From Microcaldota archaeon (GTDB lineage Archaea; Micrarchaeota; Micrarchaeia; Burarchaeales; Fermentimicrarchaeaceae): 19,114 bases of DNA. The position numbers and the translations under genes were made by a program. The notes beneath the pieces were generated by a model. That model saw only the letters and a program-made list of their open reading frames with translations, was not told the DNA's origin and made no database searches. Positions 7,397 through 14,243 of this stretch are shown in pieces. Every line of letters starts with the position of its first letter. Within the stretch, counting starts at the first letter, position 1. The stretch covers positions 1 through 19,114 of the forward strand of contig JAPLWT010000060.1 in NCBI GenBank assembly GCA_026396455.1. Direction: 5' to 3'.

Positions 7397-8247
7397 TCAA
7401 AACCCTCGTAAGCCTTTCTCAGGCCTTCCTCCAAACTCACCTTGGGCTCCCAGCCCAACAACTTCTTTGCCTTGCCTATGTCCGCAACAAGTTTAAGCAT
7501 ATTGTCCGGCTTGTTCATGCTTATAAGCTCCGGGTGCTTACAGCTTATTCCGGAAAGCAGATCTGCAATCTCCTTTGGCGTGTGGGTTTCGCCGCTTCCT
7601 ATGTTGAAACATTCTTCAGGAAAATTCACTGCGAGCAGCATCGCATCAACTGCATCGTCAACATAGATGAAATCCCTCTCCGAATTGAGATTCCTGAGCT
7701 TTATGCTTTTTTCACCAAGGTTTGAGAGAATTGTGGGGATGAGGTAATTCCCTCTCTGGCCAGGCCCGTATATGTTGAAGAACCTCATGATTGTTGCCCC
7801 ATATGTCATGCATATATGCTCGGCAGCCACCTTGCTTCGCCCGTATGTGGAAAGCGGTTTAAGCGGATGGTTCTCATCAACTGGCGTGTACTCAGGAATG
7901 CCATAAACGTGTGCCGAGGAGCTGAGCAGCATCCTCCCAACCCCGCTTCTCCTGCACGCATCCATCACATTCAAGCTCCCGTAGGAATTGACGAGCAAAG
8001 CCATCCCGGGATTCTCCTCGCAAACTTTCGGGTCCGCGATTGCCGCAAGGTGAAATACAACTTCATAACTGTCAAAGTTTAGAGAATCCGGCTTTGTCAC
8101 ATCAATGTTAATGAAATTGCTCCAGTTTCTCCTGTTCTTGCTCGCAATTGTCACATCCGCGCCAAGCTCCCGCAGCCTAGAGGCTAGGCGCGAGCCTATA
8201 AACCCGTCCCCTCCTGTCACGAGGATATTCTTTCCACTCCACTCCAT
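7393..8247 (-). CDS. NAD-dependent epimerase/dehydratase (extended SDR, UDP-glucose 4-epimerase-like)
   Basis: A 284-residue extended short-chain dehydrogenase. The NAD-binding loop is TGGDGFIG (glycines 12, 15 and 18); the catalytic serines lie in SSSAHVYG (about 109-116); the catalytic pair Y135-x3-K139 is in TYGRSK; RFFNIYGPGQRG (about 155-166) is the substrate-side signature; and the C-terminus has the usual KAKKLLGWEPKVSLEEGL. These match UDP-glucose 4-epimerase-like enzymes acting on NDP-hexoses; the exact sugar is not predictable. The length is slightly short for the family (about 300-330). Two in-frame ATGs exist, at 8253 and 8247. I chose 8247 because GAGG sits seven bases before it and the protein then starts directly at the first strand; 8253 would add only two residues. 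Start and upstream stop overlap as TGATG. A 46-base part of its 3' end is repeated exactly in the SDR gene at the right edge. Confidence 0.87.
   Translation of the reverse strand: MEWSGKNILVTGGDGFIGSRLASRLRELGADVTIASKNRRNWSNFINIDVTKPDSLNFDSYEVVFHLAAIADPKVCEENPGMALLVNSYGSLNVMDACRRSGVGRMLLSSSAHVYGIPEYTPVDENHPLKPLSTYGRSKVAAEHICMTYGATIMRFFNIYGPGQRGNYLIPTILSNLGEKSIKLRNLNSERDFIYVDDAVDAMLLAVNFPEECFNIGSGETHTPKEIADLLSGISCKHPELISMNKPDNMLKLVADIGKAKKLLGWEPKVSLEEGLRKAYEGFE
7439..7484. repeat. 46-bp perfect direct repeat, copy 1
   Basis: These 46 bases are identical to 18567-18612 in the same orientation. They encode the C-terminal DIGKAKKLLGWEPK segment of the SDR gene. The identity covers all third codon positions, while flanking sequence diverges at once. 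It could be chance conservation of a motif under strong codon bias, or a gene-conversion tract. Confidence 0.85.
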
Positions 8248-9263
8248 CAACATTCCTCTATTTCGAGAAGATTCTCATTCTCCAAGAAGTAGTTTATCAG
8301 ATCCTTCAGGGTTTTCTCAAAAGGTATTTTTGGCTCCCAGCCCAGCTCCTTTTTGGCTTTTGAGTAATCGCACTTTAGAAACATCACTTCTGCCGGCCTA
8401 TACCTGCTCTTGTCTATCTCCACATTCATCTTCCCTTTGAGCCCACCTGCTTTTATTGCCATTTCCGCAAGCTCCCCTATGCTTATGTTCTTCCCGCTTC
8501 CAAGGTTGTAGACCTCCCCGCTCTTACCCTTCTCAACCGCGAGCATGTAGCCTCTCGCTATGTCGCGCACATCAGAGAAATCCCGCTTGGGCTCTGGATT
8601 ACCTATCACCAGCTTCCTCTCCTTCAGTTTTATGCCTCGGGCAACCTGTCTTGCTATGATGCTGGTCACGAAGTGCAGGCCCCTTCTGGGCCCAGTGTGG
8701 TTGAATGCCCTCGTCCTCACAACAGGTATATTGTAGCATTTGAAATGCGTGTAGCACATGTAATCGCCAGCAACCTTTGATACTGCGTAGGGCGATAGTG
8801 GTCTAAGCGGGTTTGTCTCTTTTATCGGGAGCTCATCCTCAAGAGCAAGGCCGTACTCCTCGGAACTCCCGGCGAACTGCATCTTCTCGATCCCGTCATA
8901 ATGCCTCAGAGCCTCAAGGACATTAGCCGTTCCTATTATGTTTGTCTTATACGTATCATAAGGGGCTTGAAAGCTCAGAGGGACATAGGATTGCGCAGCT
9001 AGGTGGAAAAGCACGCTTGGCTCGCTCTCCTTCAGCGCGCTCAGTATGGATGGCATGTCCGCGAGATTGCCCTCGAATACCTTAATCTTGCCCCTCATAT
9101 GCGCTATATTCGGGTAGTGCGGAACAGCATGCCTCCTCAGCAGGCCATAAACCTTGGCTCCCATCCCGACCAGCTTCTCTGACAGATGCGAACCCATGAA
9201 ACCAGTTATACCGGTTATAAAGACATTTCTACCTGCCCAGAAAGACTCGGATGGTTCTGCCAA
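8247..9263 (-). CDS. GDP-mannose 4,6-dehydratase-like SDR
   Basis: A 338-residue extended SDR most similar in motifs to GDP-mannose 4,6-dehydratase, which makes GDP-4-keto-6-deoxymannose, precursor of fucose, D-rhamnose and related sugars. Seen: the NAD loop TGITGFMG (G18, G21, G24), GSSEEYG (132-138) with the acidic residue expected in dehydratases, the pair Y159-x3-K163 in SPYAVSK, the segment FNHTGPRRGLHFVTSIIARQVARG typical of the GDP-mannose group, and KKELGWEPKIPFEKTL at the C-terminus. A GDP-6-deoxy-4-keto-sugar reductase is the main alternative. The start codon is TTG (9261-9263). No in-frame ATG precedes the NAD loop, and GAGGTGA lies exactly four bases upstream (9268-9274). It is first in a three-gene operon, with its own TATA box. 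Its product may feed the GTs of the same locus. Confidence 0.83.
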   Translation of the reverse strand: MAEPSESFWAGRNVFITGITGFMGSHLSEKLVGMGAKVYGLLRRHAVPHYPNIAHMRGKIKVFEGNLADMPSILSALKESEPSVLFHLAAQSYVPLSFQAPYDTYKTNIIGTANVLEALRHYDGIEKMQFAGSSEEYGLALEDELPIKETNPLRPLSPYAVSKVAGDYMCYTHFKCYNIPVVRTRAFNHTGPRRGLHFVTSIIARQVARGIKLKERKLVIGNPEPKRDFSDVRDIARGYMLAVEKGKSGEVYNLGSGKNISIGELAEMAIKAGGLKGKMNVEIDKSRYRPAEVMFLKCDYSKAKKELGWEPKIPFEKTLKDLINYFLENENLLEIEEC

Positions 9264-9267
9264 AGTA

Positions 9268-9274
9268 TCACCTC
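9268..9274 (-). promoter_or_regulatory. Ribosome binding site deciding a TTG start
   Basis: The minus strand reads GAGGTGA-TACT-TTG. The motif is a near-perfect match to the archaeal anti-Shine-Dalgarno sequence and lies four bases before the TTG at 9263. The NTP-transferase gene (start 18512) has almost the same arrangement, AAGGTGA-TACG-TTG. Confidence 0.75.
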
Positions 9275-9314
9275 GATGGATTCTACCCCAATTTCTAGAA
9301 TATCACATCAAAGC

Positions 9315-9322
9315 TTTATAAA
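9315..9322 (-). promoter_or_regulatory. TATA box of the 9263>6266 operon
   Basis: The palindromic TTTATAAA lies in the 70-base gap between two minus-strand genes. The expected transcription start is near 9292, giving a leader of about 29 bases that contains the GAGGTGA site. It marks 9263>6266 as a transcript separate from the upstream GT/methyltransferase operon. Confidence 0.55.
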
Positions 9323-9333
9323 CTATCCCGGAA

Positions 9334-10275
9334 TCAGGCTTTTAGTTTATTCCGCAGGAATGAACATGTAATCAGAAAAGCCCTAAAGGGTGAGATGAAG
9401 AACACGAAGCAGAGGGAGGGCAGAATCATTCTCGAGATGTAGGACGCAACAACGAATTCAATTACTAAGATTAGGAATAGCAGGGCAAGAATGTAGAGGG
9501 ATATAATATTGACAAAGCTCAGCAGAACGCATGCGACAAATATAAGCCAGAAGAATGGATAAGGAGGGTAGATGAGCACAAGTGGATTCTCTTTTATCAA
9601 GTTATACGTAGAAACGCCCTTTCCAACATATCTCGCCTGCCTTGCAATCTCGGATAGAGTTGACGGCTCCACATGACGAAGGTTCACAAGAACTACCGGT
9701 ATCTTTGTCCTTCTGGCGATTCTGTCCCCAAGCTCCCTGTCTTCATAGTAGAATATCTTCTCGTTGAAACCCCCCATTTCTTCAAACAGTTTTCTCCTCA
9801 CCCCGCTGACGTAATTTATCCTCATGCCGCTTGCCCTAAAGAATAGGTTGCTCATCATCGTCCTAACACCCTGGCATTTCTGCAGGAATGTTTTGTAGTC
9901 TCCGCCATACCCACTGAGCATAGCCCCTACCTTCTCATTCTGAAAAGTCTTCTCAAGCTTGCTTATGAAGTCTCTATCCTCCACAATTATGTCCGCATCG
10001 AGGAAGTAAACAATGTCCCCTTTCGCAGCCTCCGCACCCCTGTTTCTCGCAAAAGCAGCAGAATGCCCATTATCAAAGTTGAGCAGCTTGACTCCCCTGT
10101 CCTCTCTCCCAAGCCTCTCGACTATCCTGCGGGTCCTGTCAGTGCTGCCATCGTTCACAACAATTATCTCATATGGCTTAGTCGTCTGGTCCAAACAGCT
10201 AAGCACGCACCTCTCTATGACATCCTCTTCATTACGTGCTGGGATAATGATGGAAACTTTAATCCTCTTCCTAAT
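9334..10275 (-). CDS. Glycosyltransferase family 2 protein, probable AUU start
   Basis: A 313-residue inverting GT-A glycosyltransferase if initiated at the ATT at 10273-10275. Seen: first strand VSIIIPARNEEDVIERC (about 7-23), VVNDGSTD (D42), the metal-binding FLDADI (D93-A-D95), and YYEDRELGDR with the catalytic-base-type ED pair (about 200). About three hydrophobic helices close the protein (near 238-300), so it is membrane-anchored. The conserved opening is in frame, but no ATG, GTG or TTG lies between it and the upstream stop TGA (10285-10287). The first canonical start is a GTG at 10206, which would delete the whole nucleotide-binding strand. GAGGTGA lies exactly four bases before the ATT. 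The ATG at 10280 is in another frame and stops after 21 codons. A single missing base in the assembly is the alternative. It is the last gene of the operon with the methyltransferase and GT4 genes. Confidence 0.8.
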   Translation of the reverse strand: MRKRIKVSIIIPARNEEDVIERCVLSCLDQTTKPYEIIVVNDGSTDRTRRIVERLGREDRGVKLLNFDNGHSAAFARNRGAEAAKGDIVYFLDADIIVEDRDFISKLEKTFQNEKVGAMLSGYGGDYKTFLQKCQGVRTMMSNLFFRASGMRINYVSGVRRKLFEEMGGFNEKIFYYEDRELGDRIARRTKIPVVLVNLRHVEPSTLSEIARQARYVGKGVSTYNLIKENPLVLIYPPYPFFWLIFVACVLLSFVNIISLYILALLFLILVIEFVVASYISRMILPSLCFVFFISPFRAFLITCSFLRNKLKA

Positions 10276-10286
10276 AACATCACCTC
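10273..10286 (-). promoter_or_regulatory. Ribosome binding site and putative AUU start codon
   Basis: The minus strand reads GAGGTGA-TGTT-ATT. The RBS occupies 10280-10286 and the putative start codon 10273-10275. The four-base spacer equals that of five genes in this window with unambiguous products. The out-of-frame ATG at 10278-10280 abuts the RBS with no spacer and is unlikely to be used. Confidence 0.55.
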
Positions 10287-10301
10287 AACATCATAATATC
10301 G

Positions 10302-10970
10302 TCATTTCTTCCCAACATCCTTAACACAAAGCATCTGGAAAGCATGCTCAGGAAAATGATACGCGAAAACTTGGGTTATATCGGAAATAATCCACCATAA
10401 GTAATGGGCGTAATGGCTGATGCCGTCCTTTCCTTGCAGGTGAGCCAGCTTTCCTCTCCCCCTCAGAAGTTTAATCCCGTTAATCCCGACAACCCTATAC
10501 CCTCTCTCCCTCATCTCAGAAACGGTCCAGCCGCATTTGTGGATTTGGTGGACATTCTCGTCACGCATCTCATCACAAAAAAGTCCATTTGGAGTGAACA
10601 CTATCACCTTTTTTTTCGCAATCCTCTCCATCTCCCTAAGAAGTCTCTCGCCCTCCTTCTTGGTGAGGTGCTCTATCAGGTCCAAAGCCAATACGATGTC
10701 AAATGATTTTGGTTTGAACTTCAGCTTTCTCACATCCATGAGGAAATATTTATTGTGTATACCCTTACTCCTACTTTCCGTTATGTACGGCTCGTATACA
10801 TCTACGCCTACGGAGCTAAACTCGTTGGAGAAGTACTTAACGGGCGATTCTTTTCCGCATCCCAAATCGAGGAAGCTTTTACACCCCTCAAACTCCCTCC
10901 TCAGCAATACAACTATGTTCGGGAATAACTTTACGTAGAACTTCCAATAAAATGATTTCAGAATTCTCAT
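10302..10970 (-). CDS. Class I SAM-dependent methyltransferase
   Basis: A 222-residue methyltransferase of the Rossmann class (methyltransferase type 11/12). Motif I is FLDLGCGKESP (about 33-43), followed by VGVDVYEP (about 54-61) for the SAM ribose, MDVRKL (about 79-84), and FDIVLALDLIEHL (about 90-102), the typical DxxEHL motif. The C-terminal third is variable and rich in His and aromatic residues, as expected of the acceptor-binding part. Acting in a glycan locus, it may O-methylate a sugar or cap a chain, but methylation of a lipid or protein is equally possible from sequence. Its ATG overlaps the stop of the upstream GT4 gene as ATGA (10967-10970), with GGTG a few bases before. The next gene, GT2, starts about 26 bases downstream. 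It is noticeably more A+T rich than the flippase and epimerase genes. Confidence 0.85.
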   Translation of the reverse strand: MRILKSFYWKFYVKLFPNIVVLLRREFEGCKSFLDLGCGKESPVKYFSNEFSSVGVDVYEPYITESRSKGIHNKYFLMDVRKLKFKPKSFDIVLALDLIEHLTKKEGERLLREMERIAKKKVIVFTPNGLFCDEMRDENVHQIHKCGWTVSEMRERGYRVVGINGIKLLRGRGKLAHLQGKDGISHYAHYLWWIISDITQVFAYHFPEHAFQMLCVKDVGKK

Positions 10971-12055
10971 CTCAGCACCTTTTCATACATTCTTAAGTAT
11001 CCATCCACCATTTTTTCAACTGTAAAATTAGAAGTTAATCGCTCATAAGCTTTGCTGGCAAGTTTCTTAGAAGCTTTTTTATCATTCAACAGCTTCTCTA
11101 TTCCTTCCGCGAGTTTTACTGGATCTCTTGGCTCAACGAGGACTCCGCAATTCCCAACGACTTCGGGTATGCTGGCGACTCTTGATGCCACTATCGGGGT
11201 TTTGCACGCCATTGCATCGAGCAGTGTCATGCCAAAAGACTCGGAAAAGGATGGGAAGACAAACGCATCGCTTGCAGACATGTACTCAAGCTTCTTTTTC
11301 TCATCCAGCGTTCCAGCGAAGACGACCTTCTCCCTTAAATTGAGTTCGGAGGTCAGCCTCCGCACCTCCGCCTCTCCCTTTCCCTCTCCAGCCACCACAA
11401 GCTTGACGTCATAATCCCCAAGCATTGCCATGGCGTTTATGAGAACTTCAATTCCTTTCTCTTTAATCAGCCTTCCCATGAAAAAGAGGAGATGCTCGCA
11501 TTCGATTTCATCTCTCAGGTTGGTTTTAATCCTGTGTACCTTGCCCGGGTCTATCCCGTTGTATACAACGGCTATCCTCTCTTCGGGTATCCCGTAATTC
11601 TCAACAATCTCTCTTTTGCTTGAGCGGGAGACCGCGGTAACTTGCTTCGCACTCCTGAAGCCGATATTCTCCAAGTTCGATGTGACAATGGAGTTGTATA
11701 CCTTAGAAAAGAGGGGCCGGGTATCCCAAGTCCTGTTTAGGAAACCCTTGGTAGTCCCATGGGCTGTGGCTATGGTTGGCTTATTTTTTATAAATCTAAG
11801 AGTACCCGCAGCCCAAGCATGCGAATGTACAATGTCAAAACGAGCTTGGGATTTCAGCAGCTTCCTCAGCAGAATTGTTGAGATGGTCAGTCTGGCGAAC
11901 AGTGGGATTATCCTCATCTCCTCCTCTGAGAGCGATATTACCTCTGTTTCAACCCCCCTCTTCATCAATCCCAGATTCAAGGAATAGAGTATGGACTCTA
12001 CCCCTCCCCTTAATCTAAAAGAAACGGGATATGGATTAAGCAAGCAAACTCTCAC
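10967..12055 (-). CDS. Glycosyltransferase family 4 protein
   Basis: A 362-residue GT-B enzyme (GT4). The N-terminus MRVCLLNPYPVSFRLRGGVE has the glycine loop for donor binding. IVHSHAW (about 75-81) and TAHGTT (about 97-102) are typical N-domain signatures. YNGIDP (about 165-170), FFMGRLIKEKG (about 191-201) and VVAGEG (about 220-225) belong to the C-domain. The usual EX7E motif reads E272-SFGMTLL-D280, with Asp replacing the second Glu. Several starts are possible: TTG 12112, ATG 12070 and GTG 12055. I chose GTG 12055 because GAGGGTTGA lies four bases upstream and the protein then opens exactly at the first strand; the earlier starts add 5 or 19 residues unlike the family and lack an RBS. 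It is first in the operon with the methyltransferase and GT2 genes. No clear TATA box is visible upstream. Confidence 0.86.
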   Translation of the reverse strand: MRVCLLNPYPVSFRLRGGVESILYSLNLGLMKRGVETEVISLSEEEMRIIPLFARLTISTILLRKLLKSQARFDIVHSHAWAAGTLRFIKNKPTIATAHGTTKGFLNRTWDTRPLFSKVYNSIVTSNLENIGFRSAKQVTAVSRSSKREIVENYGIPEERIAVVYNGIDPGKVHRIKTNLRDEIECEHLLFFMGRLIKEKGIEVLINAMAMLGDYDVKLVVAGEGKGEAEVRRLTSELNLREKVVFAGTLDEKKKLEYMSASDAFVFPSFSESFGMTLLDAMACKTPIVASRVASIPEVVGNCGVLVEPRDPVKLAEGIEKLLNDKKASKKLASKAYERLTSNFTVEKMVDGYLRMYEKVLR

Positions 12056-12367
12056 GATTTCAACCCTCATTTTTACAGAAGTTCCAATCCAATGCTGTCC
12101 TCCCCATCTCAACAGCGATTCACTCGGGCATCATCCGTTTCTACATTATTGACGTCATCTTTATTACTTTTATGTGTTCAAACCGTAGAAAATTCCAAAT
12201 GGCACCGCTGCCAACCTCAAAACTCTTATCTACATTTCTTTCAATTGAACTCCTAGCTACCTTCCGAAGATCATTTGAGCATAACATAACTCACCTAACC
12301 GTATGGTAATAAAAGCAGGAGTGATAAAATAAGCTCTGTTCTCGGCACTAGGTAACCTAATGGTTTT
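12056..12367. other. Divergent intergenic region without a gene
   Basis: About 310 bases between two divergent GT4 genes, the longest non-coding stretch in the window. No ORF with a plausible protein or RNA gene is seen. It is A+T rich and holds a TATA-like box for the plus gene (12323-12330), a weak one for the minus gene (around 12167-12174), and two short perfect palindromes, TGACGTCA (12150-12157) and TTCAATTGAA (12240-12249), that could be operator half-sites or chance. Confidence 0.6.
12323..12330 (+). promoter_or_regulatory. Putative TATA box of the GT4 gene at 12368
   Basis: GATAAAAT is centred about 41 bases before the ATG at 12368. It would place the transcription start near 12353 and a leader of about 15 bases. 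The leader contains only a weak RBS-like AATGG element. Another A+T-rich box (GTAATAAAAG, about 12306-12315) lies further upstream. Confidence 0.4.
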
Positions 12368-13471
12368 ATGAAAATCATGATGCTCTCCCCATTCTCGGCA
12401 AGAAGCGCAGGGATGAACAGGCTCTATCAGCTAGCAATAAATATGCAGGACGAAGTCCGATTCATACTTCCAAAAAGGGATAAATACGGAGTTTCATTTG
12501 ATGATTCACGTTTCTACTTTCCACTTGAAAACAAATCTTTCCTAACTCTTCCCATCTACATCGCAAAGTCGCTCCTCCACCTACTCTCCCAAAAACCCGA
12601 TGTGGTTTATTTCTACAAGTGCCATCCATTCACCTTTCTTCCCACAATTCTCTATAAGTTCATCAACCCAGGCTGCATGACCGTTTTGGATTGCGATGAG
12701 TGGGAGTCTGCCACCCTGCGGGACAATGATGAGCCCGATTACAAAATACTTTTCATGGAGTTCATCTCCAAGTTCTGCATCTGGTTTGCAGACAAGATAA
12801 TCTACGCGAATGAGTACATAAAGAGCGAGAAGATACCTACAAAGTACTGGGGGAAATGTTTCTACCTGCCCAATGGTGTTGACACGAAGAGATTCAAACC
12901 ATTGAAGGTGAAAAAACAGAAAGGATTCCATATATTTCTTGTCAGCTATTTGTACAAAATAAAGCACATACTATCGGTTGTAGAGATGGTGGACAGGGTG
13001 AGAGCAGACATACCCCACTTAGTATGTCATATAATCGGAGACGGACCAAAAAATGGCGAGTTGCAGCAGATAATAAAAAAGAGAAATCTGGAGGGATATT
13101 TCAATTTTTTGGGAGTAGTGCCCTATGAGAAGCTACCCGGGCTACTCTCATCTGCTGATGCAATAGTCGTTCCCTACTCACCGTTAGAGGGAATACACTA
13201 CCAATCAAATGTGAAGGTTTTCGAATTCATGTCCCTAAGCAAGCCCATAATAGCAAGTGACGTGGGTGAGCTTCGCAAGTACCTTGAGAATGGAAAGGCA
13301 GGCTATATCGTACATCCTGATGATGCTGCTGAGCTGTCTTGCGCTCTTGTCTCAATCTACAAAAACAAAGCAGAAGCTGCTAAAAAAGCCAGCTATGCTA
13401 GGGAAGTTTCAATAAAGAAGAACGATTGGAAGCTGCGTGCAAAAAGCCTTGAACATTTTCTGACCACTTAA
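12368..13471 (+). CDS. Glycosyltransferase family 4 protein
   Basis: A 367-residue GT-B fold glycosyltransferase (GT4 type). The N-terminal half is divergent: MKIMMLSPFSARSAGMNRLY gives the first strand and a glycine loop, and VLDCDEWE (about 106-113) sits near the domain hinge. The C-terminal half is typical: YLPNGVDTKRF (about 166-176), HIIGDGPKNGEL (about 221-232), a LGVVPYEKLPGLLSSADAIV stretch (about 248-267), then NVKVFEFMSLSKPIIASDVG (281-300), in which E286 corresponds to the second Glu of EX7E. The first Glu is probably E274, so the spacing is not canonical. It is the only plus-strand gene in a long minus-strand stretch. It has its own promoter and ends seven bases before the stop codon of rmlA on the other strand. 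Its A+T content is higher than that of the flippase gene, which may reflect separate acquisition. Confidence 0.85.
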   Translation: MKIMMLSPFSARSAGMNRLYQLAINMQDEVRFILPKRDKYGVSFDDSRFYFPLENKSFLTLPIYIAKSLLHLLSQKPDVVYFYKCHPFTFLPTILYKFINPGCMTVLDCDEWESATLRDNDEPDYKILFMEFISKFCIWFADKIIYANEYIKSEKIPTKYWGKCFYLPNGVDTKRFKPLKVKKQKGFHIFLVSYLYKIKHILSVVEMVDRVRADIPHLVCHIIGDGPKNGELQQIIKKRNLEGYFNFLGVVPYEKLPGLLSSADAIVVPYSPLEGIHYQSNVKVFEFMSLSKPIIASDVGELRKYLENGKAGYIVHPDDAAELSCALVSIYKNKAEAAKKASYAREVSIKKNDWKLRAKSLEHFLTT

Positions 13472-13478
13472 TGCTCTC

Positions 13479-14243
13479 TCACTTAAACCCCAGAGCATTC
13501 CAGTCCTTGAAAGCAAGGCTGTTGGCCTCTTTGAATGAATTCATCGTGCCGGCGTCCATCCACCAGAATCTTACAACATCAAATTCCGCTTCTTCATCCG
13601 CTACATACTGCATATTCAAATCCGTTATTTCAAGCTCCCCCCTTGATGACCTCTTCAATTTGGGTATTATATCAAAAACTCTGTTATCATACATATACAC
13701 TCCAATCTGTATGAGGTTAGACTTGGGCTTTTTTGGCTTCTCAACTATGCCGGTTATCCTGCCATTCTTTATCTCCACAACTCCGAACCTCGAAGGTTCC
13801 TTGACTTTCTTCAAAAGTAGCCTTGCACCACTTTTCTGCCTTCTGAATGAATCAACGTATGGCTTTATTGAACCTCCAAGTATGTTATCGCCGAGTACCA
13901 CTACTACCCTGTCATCTCCGACAAAATGTTCAGCCAGGCCAAGTGCTTCTGCTATGCCCCCTGCCGTTCTCTGAACTTTGTAAGTTAGGTTGACATCAAT
14001 CAACCTATTGCCCTCCCTATCAGTCACCCTACCATTCCCAAGTATGTCTATAAAATCCCCTGCATGGCTCTGCCCCGTCACAAGGCATACCTCCCTTACG
14101 CCTGCCTCCTCAAGCCTCTTGAGGGGATGATACACCATCGGAACCCTGCCCAAAGGCAACAGATGTTTGTTTGTTATCCTTGTAAGCTCGCCAAGTCTAA
14201 TCGCCTCGCCTCCAGCAAGCACAACTCCGACTACATCGCTCAT
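13479..14243 (-). CDS. rmlA: Glucose-1-phosphate thymidylyltransferase
   Basis: A 254-residue nucleotidyltransferase that would join dTTP and glucose-1-phosphate to dTDP-glucose, the first step to dTDP-L-rhamnose. Seen: LAGGEAIRLGELTRITNKHLL (residues 9-29, shown here less one residue at its end) with R16, T21 and the catalytic K26; GDNI (near 118); FGVVEIKNGRITGIVEKPKKP (about 153-173, sampled here as FGVVEIKNGRI then GIVEKP); and WWMDAGT near 230 for metal and sugar binding. The signature loop is normally GGxGTRL; here it is GGEAIRL, so a conserved glycine and threonine are replaced by Ala and Ile. All other key residues are present. Length fits the short RmlA-like group without an extra C-terminal arm. 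It is last in the rmlD-rmlB-rmlA operon. Its ATG overlaps the rmlB stop as ATGA and has AAGGTGA four bases upstream. Confidence 0.88.
   Translation of the reverse strand: MSDVVGVVLAGGEAIRLGELTRITNKHLLPLGRVPMVYHPLKRLEEAGVREVCLVTGQSHAGDFIDILGNGRVTDREGNRLIDVNLTYKVQRTAGGIAEALGLAEHFVGDDRVVVVLGDNILGGSIKPYVDSFRRQKSGARLLLKKVKEPSRFGVVEIKNGRITGIVEKPKKPKSNLIQIGVYMYDNRVFDIIPKLKRSSRGELEITDLNMQYVADEEAEFDVVRFWWMDAGTMNSFKEANSLAFKDWNALGFK

Noticed and set aside
8105..8440. Plus-strand frame of 111 codons across the two SDR genes
   Set aside because: The product is Ser/Pro/Leu-rich and is a shadow of the two SDR coding strands.
10204..10206. GTG 10206 as the start of the GT2 gene
   Set aside because: It would remove the conserved first strand VSIIIPARNEE, which is clearly encoded upstream in the same frame, and it has no ribosome binding site at the usual spacing.
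10215..10280. ATG 10280 as a short leader-peptide ORF
   Set aside because: It is in a different frame, ends after 21 codons within the GT2 gene and abuts the RBS with no spacer. Its sequence is simply the shifted GT2 N-terminus.
13471..13974. 167-codon plus-strand frame opposite rmlA
   Set aside because: It is Ser/Leu/Pro-rich, lacks any motif and lies entirely antisense to rmlA.
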